18,929 nucleotides of DNA from Synergistaceae bacterium (GTDB lineage: Bacteria; Synergistota; Synergistia; Synergistales; Aminobacteriaceae): contig WRKN01000024.1 in assembly GCA_009778055.1 (NCBI GenBank), positions 1 through 18,929 on the forward strand. Reading direction: 5' to 3'. Positions 17,827 to 18,929 of the stretch are shown in pieces. Under the pieces are notes generated by a model. The model saw only the letters and a program-made list of their open reading frames with translations. It did not search any database and had not been told where the DNA came from. Position numbers and translations under genes: made by a program. Within the stretch, counting starts at the first letter, position 1; each line of letters begins with the position of its first letter.

Positions 17827-18600
17827 TCACAGCACCCTGAGCTTACGCGCCTCTATGCGGCTGAAAAGATCGTCAAGAACGTTTTGAACCCTCCTGTCGT
17901 CCCTGGGGAAGCGAGCGCGTATGCGCGTCAGCGCTCCGCTTTCCTCCAGCATACGCAAAGACGGCGCGAAGTTTACGTCCAGCGCCCAGGTCAACTGAAC
18001 CAGTAAAAAATCCAGCAGCGAAGAAGCGTTTTTGTACGAGCCGCTCCAATTTTCTTCGATCTCGTCCAGCAGGGGTCCGGAAAGGGGGGCGTCTATTTTG
18101 TGACGCGGCAGAAGCTCCTCAATCGTACCATTATCCATGCGGCGCTGCACCAGTTCAAACACGTCCAGCTTGTCGGCGTCCCTGACCAGGCGGCAGAACG
18201 GCATGACCTCGGGAGCCAGCTCCGGAAGGCTTTTTTTGTTATGCCATTTCACGGTCTGCAAAATGGCCTCCCACGCCTCCCCGTCCGTGGCTGACGCATA
18301 TCGGGCCGACTCCGACAGCAATTCCTCGTAACCGCGTTCACCGTGATCCACAGACGCCCCGTCGTTGTACGTGCCAAAATCCCTGTATTGGCTGAAGCGC
18401 CCGGCGTCGTGCAGCAAGCACGCGGCCAATCCGGCATTTTTAGCGTCCGCGTTCCACGCGAGTTCGTCAGTCAGCCTCTCGCCGACGCGCATGACATCAT
18501 AGCTGTGCGTGTGCTTCACCCGTATCATCGGAATCGAGAGGTCGAAAGAACGCGCGTAGCTTTCAAACATCTCCTTTATTTTTTCGAGATCGGCGAACAA
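17827..18600 (-). CDS. HD-domain phosphohydrolase
   Basis: An HD-superfamily metal-dependent hydrolase of 257 residues. Conserved positions are VKHTHSYDV (His30/His32), the HD pair in LLHDAGRFSQ (His64-Asp65), VDHGERG (His86), VKWHNK (His120) and VRDADKLD (Asp141/Asp143). These are the metal and phosphate ligands expected in this class. Substrates in the superfamily range from nucleotides to (p)ppGpp and cannot be told here. I choose TTG 18600 because GGGGAG ends 9 bases upstream and homologues of this type start shortly before the LSxxxIRxKxxHTY region. A TTG at 18627 gives a longer form without a ribosome site, and the ATG at residue 11 has its AGGAG directly abutting. It probably opens the transcript leading into glyQ and glyS. 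Confidence 0.8.
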   Translation of the reverse strand: MFADLEKIKEMFESYARSFDLSIPMIRVKHTHSYDVMRVGERLTDELAWNADAKNAGLAACLLHDAGRFSQYRDFGTYNDGASVDHGERGYEELLSESARYASATDGEAWEAILQTVKWHNKKSLPELAPEVMPFCRLVRDADKLDVFELVQRRMDNGTIEELLPRHKIDAPLSGPLLDEIEENWSGSYKNASSLLDFLLVQLTWALDVNFAPSLRMLEESGALTRIRARFPRDDRRVQNVLDDLFSRIEARKLRVL

Positions 18601-18764
18601 ATATACCCACTCCCCAGCGACCTGCAAACACCATTTGATTCAGTAACTATAACATAGCTGAGCGTACATTCGGTAAAATATCGCAGCACTCTTGCGGAAC
18701 GGTTTTGCGGCATTTGAAAGGTTCACAGAAAGCCGCCATCCTCATGCGGACGGGCGCAGTCCTT

Positions 18765-18929
18765 TCAGAAACACTCCGGCTTGCTCCGCTTAACAGGCTT
18801 ACGCTTGTACAACGGACTGCCGTTTCTGTCCGCTACATTCAGGCACTTCAGCACGCCGCTCGTGTCGTTGGACGCCAAATGCTCTCGATACGACCTGTTC
18901 TCGACGATAGCACGCGGGACTTTGAAGGT
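18765..18929 (-). CDS. C-terminal end of an unidentified ORF (partial)
   Basis: An open frame enters from the right edge and stops at 18765, giving 54 residues. It ends with a basic tail (PLYKRKPVKRSKPECF) after VLKCLNVADRNGS. I do not recognise it, and an open frame of this length can occur by chance. The 164 bases between it and the HD gene start show no other gene and no clear terminator. Confidence 0.3.
   Translation of the reverse strand, partial: TFKVPRAIVENRSYREHLASNDTSGVLKCLNVADRNGSPLYKRKPVKRSKPECF

Overview
The window most likely comes from a bacterium of the phylum Synergistota (Synergistetes). The strongest pointer is the protein at 393-1031 (minus), which ends in a Gly-rich stretch, a single Cys, a hydrophobic helix and a short basic end, the layout of the Synergist-CTERM sorting signal. 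Coding is dense, operons overlap by a few bases, and TTG and GTG starts are frequent.

Layout. At the left edge is the start of a GatA-type amidase gene running out of the window (1-84, minus). Behind it lie a palindromic promoter element (115-186) and a His-rich exported Synergist-CTERM protein (393-1031, minus). A plus-strand block follows (1217-4448): a small exported His/Cys-containing protein, two exported proteins that look OB-fold-like, and a MacB/FtsX-type permease with its LolD-like ATPase. At 4554-7115 is an 853-residue protein with a KaiC-like N-terminus lacking a Walker A motif and a PEP/pyruvate-dikinase ATP-grasp domain.

From 7267 to 10180 is a tightly coupled operon hisH-like / hisF-like / gatC / argG, closed by a terminator at 10216-10254. 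Its promoter region (7141-7211) is a near copy, in opposite orientation, of the element in front of gatA. The palindrome arms differ by a compensated base pair. This suggests that one regulator controls both units. The HisF-like protein keeps Asp11 and the ammonia-gate residues but has Gln at the catalytic Asp130 position, so it is probably not an ordinary histidine-pathway cyclase. This regulon (HisH, HisF-D130Q, GatC, ArgG, GatA) is the best candidate for something undescribed.

The right half is minus strand. A probable HD phosphohydrolase (17827-18600) precedes glyQ, glyS and ppdK (17772 to 12059). After a terminator come the IscU-like scaffold and GGGtGRT protein pair (11987 to 10284), a conserved pair without a known function. 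The last 165 bases hold the C-terminal end of an unidentified minus-strand ORF. No tRNA, rRNA, CRISPR array or recognisable transposase is seen.
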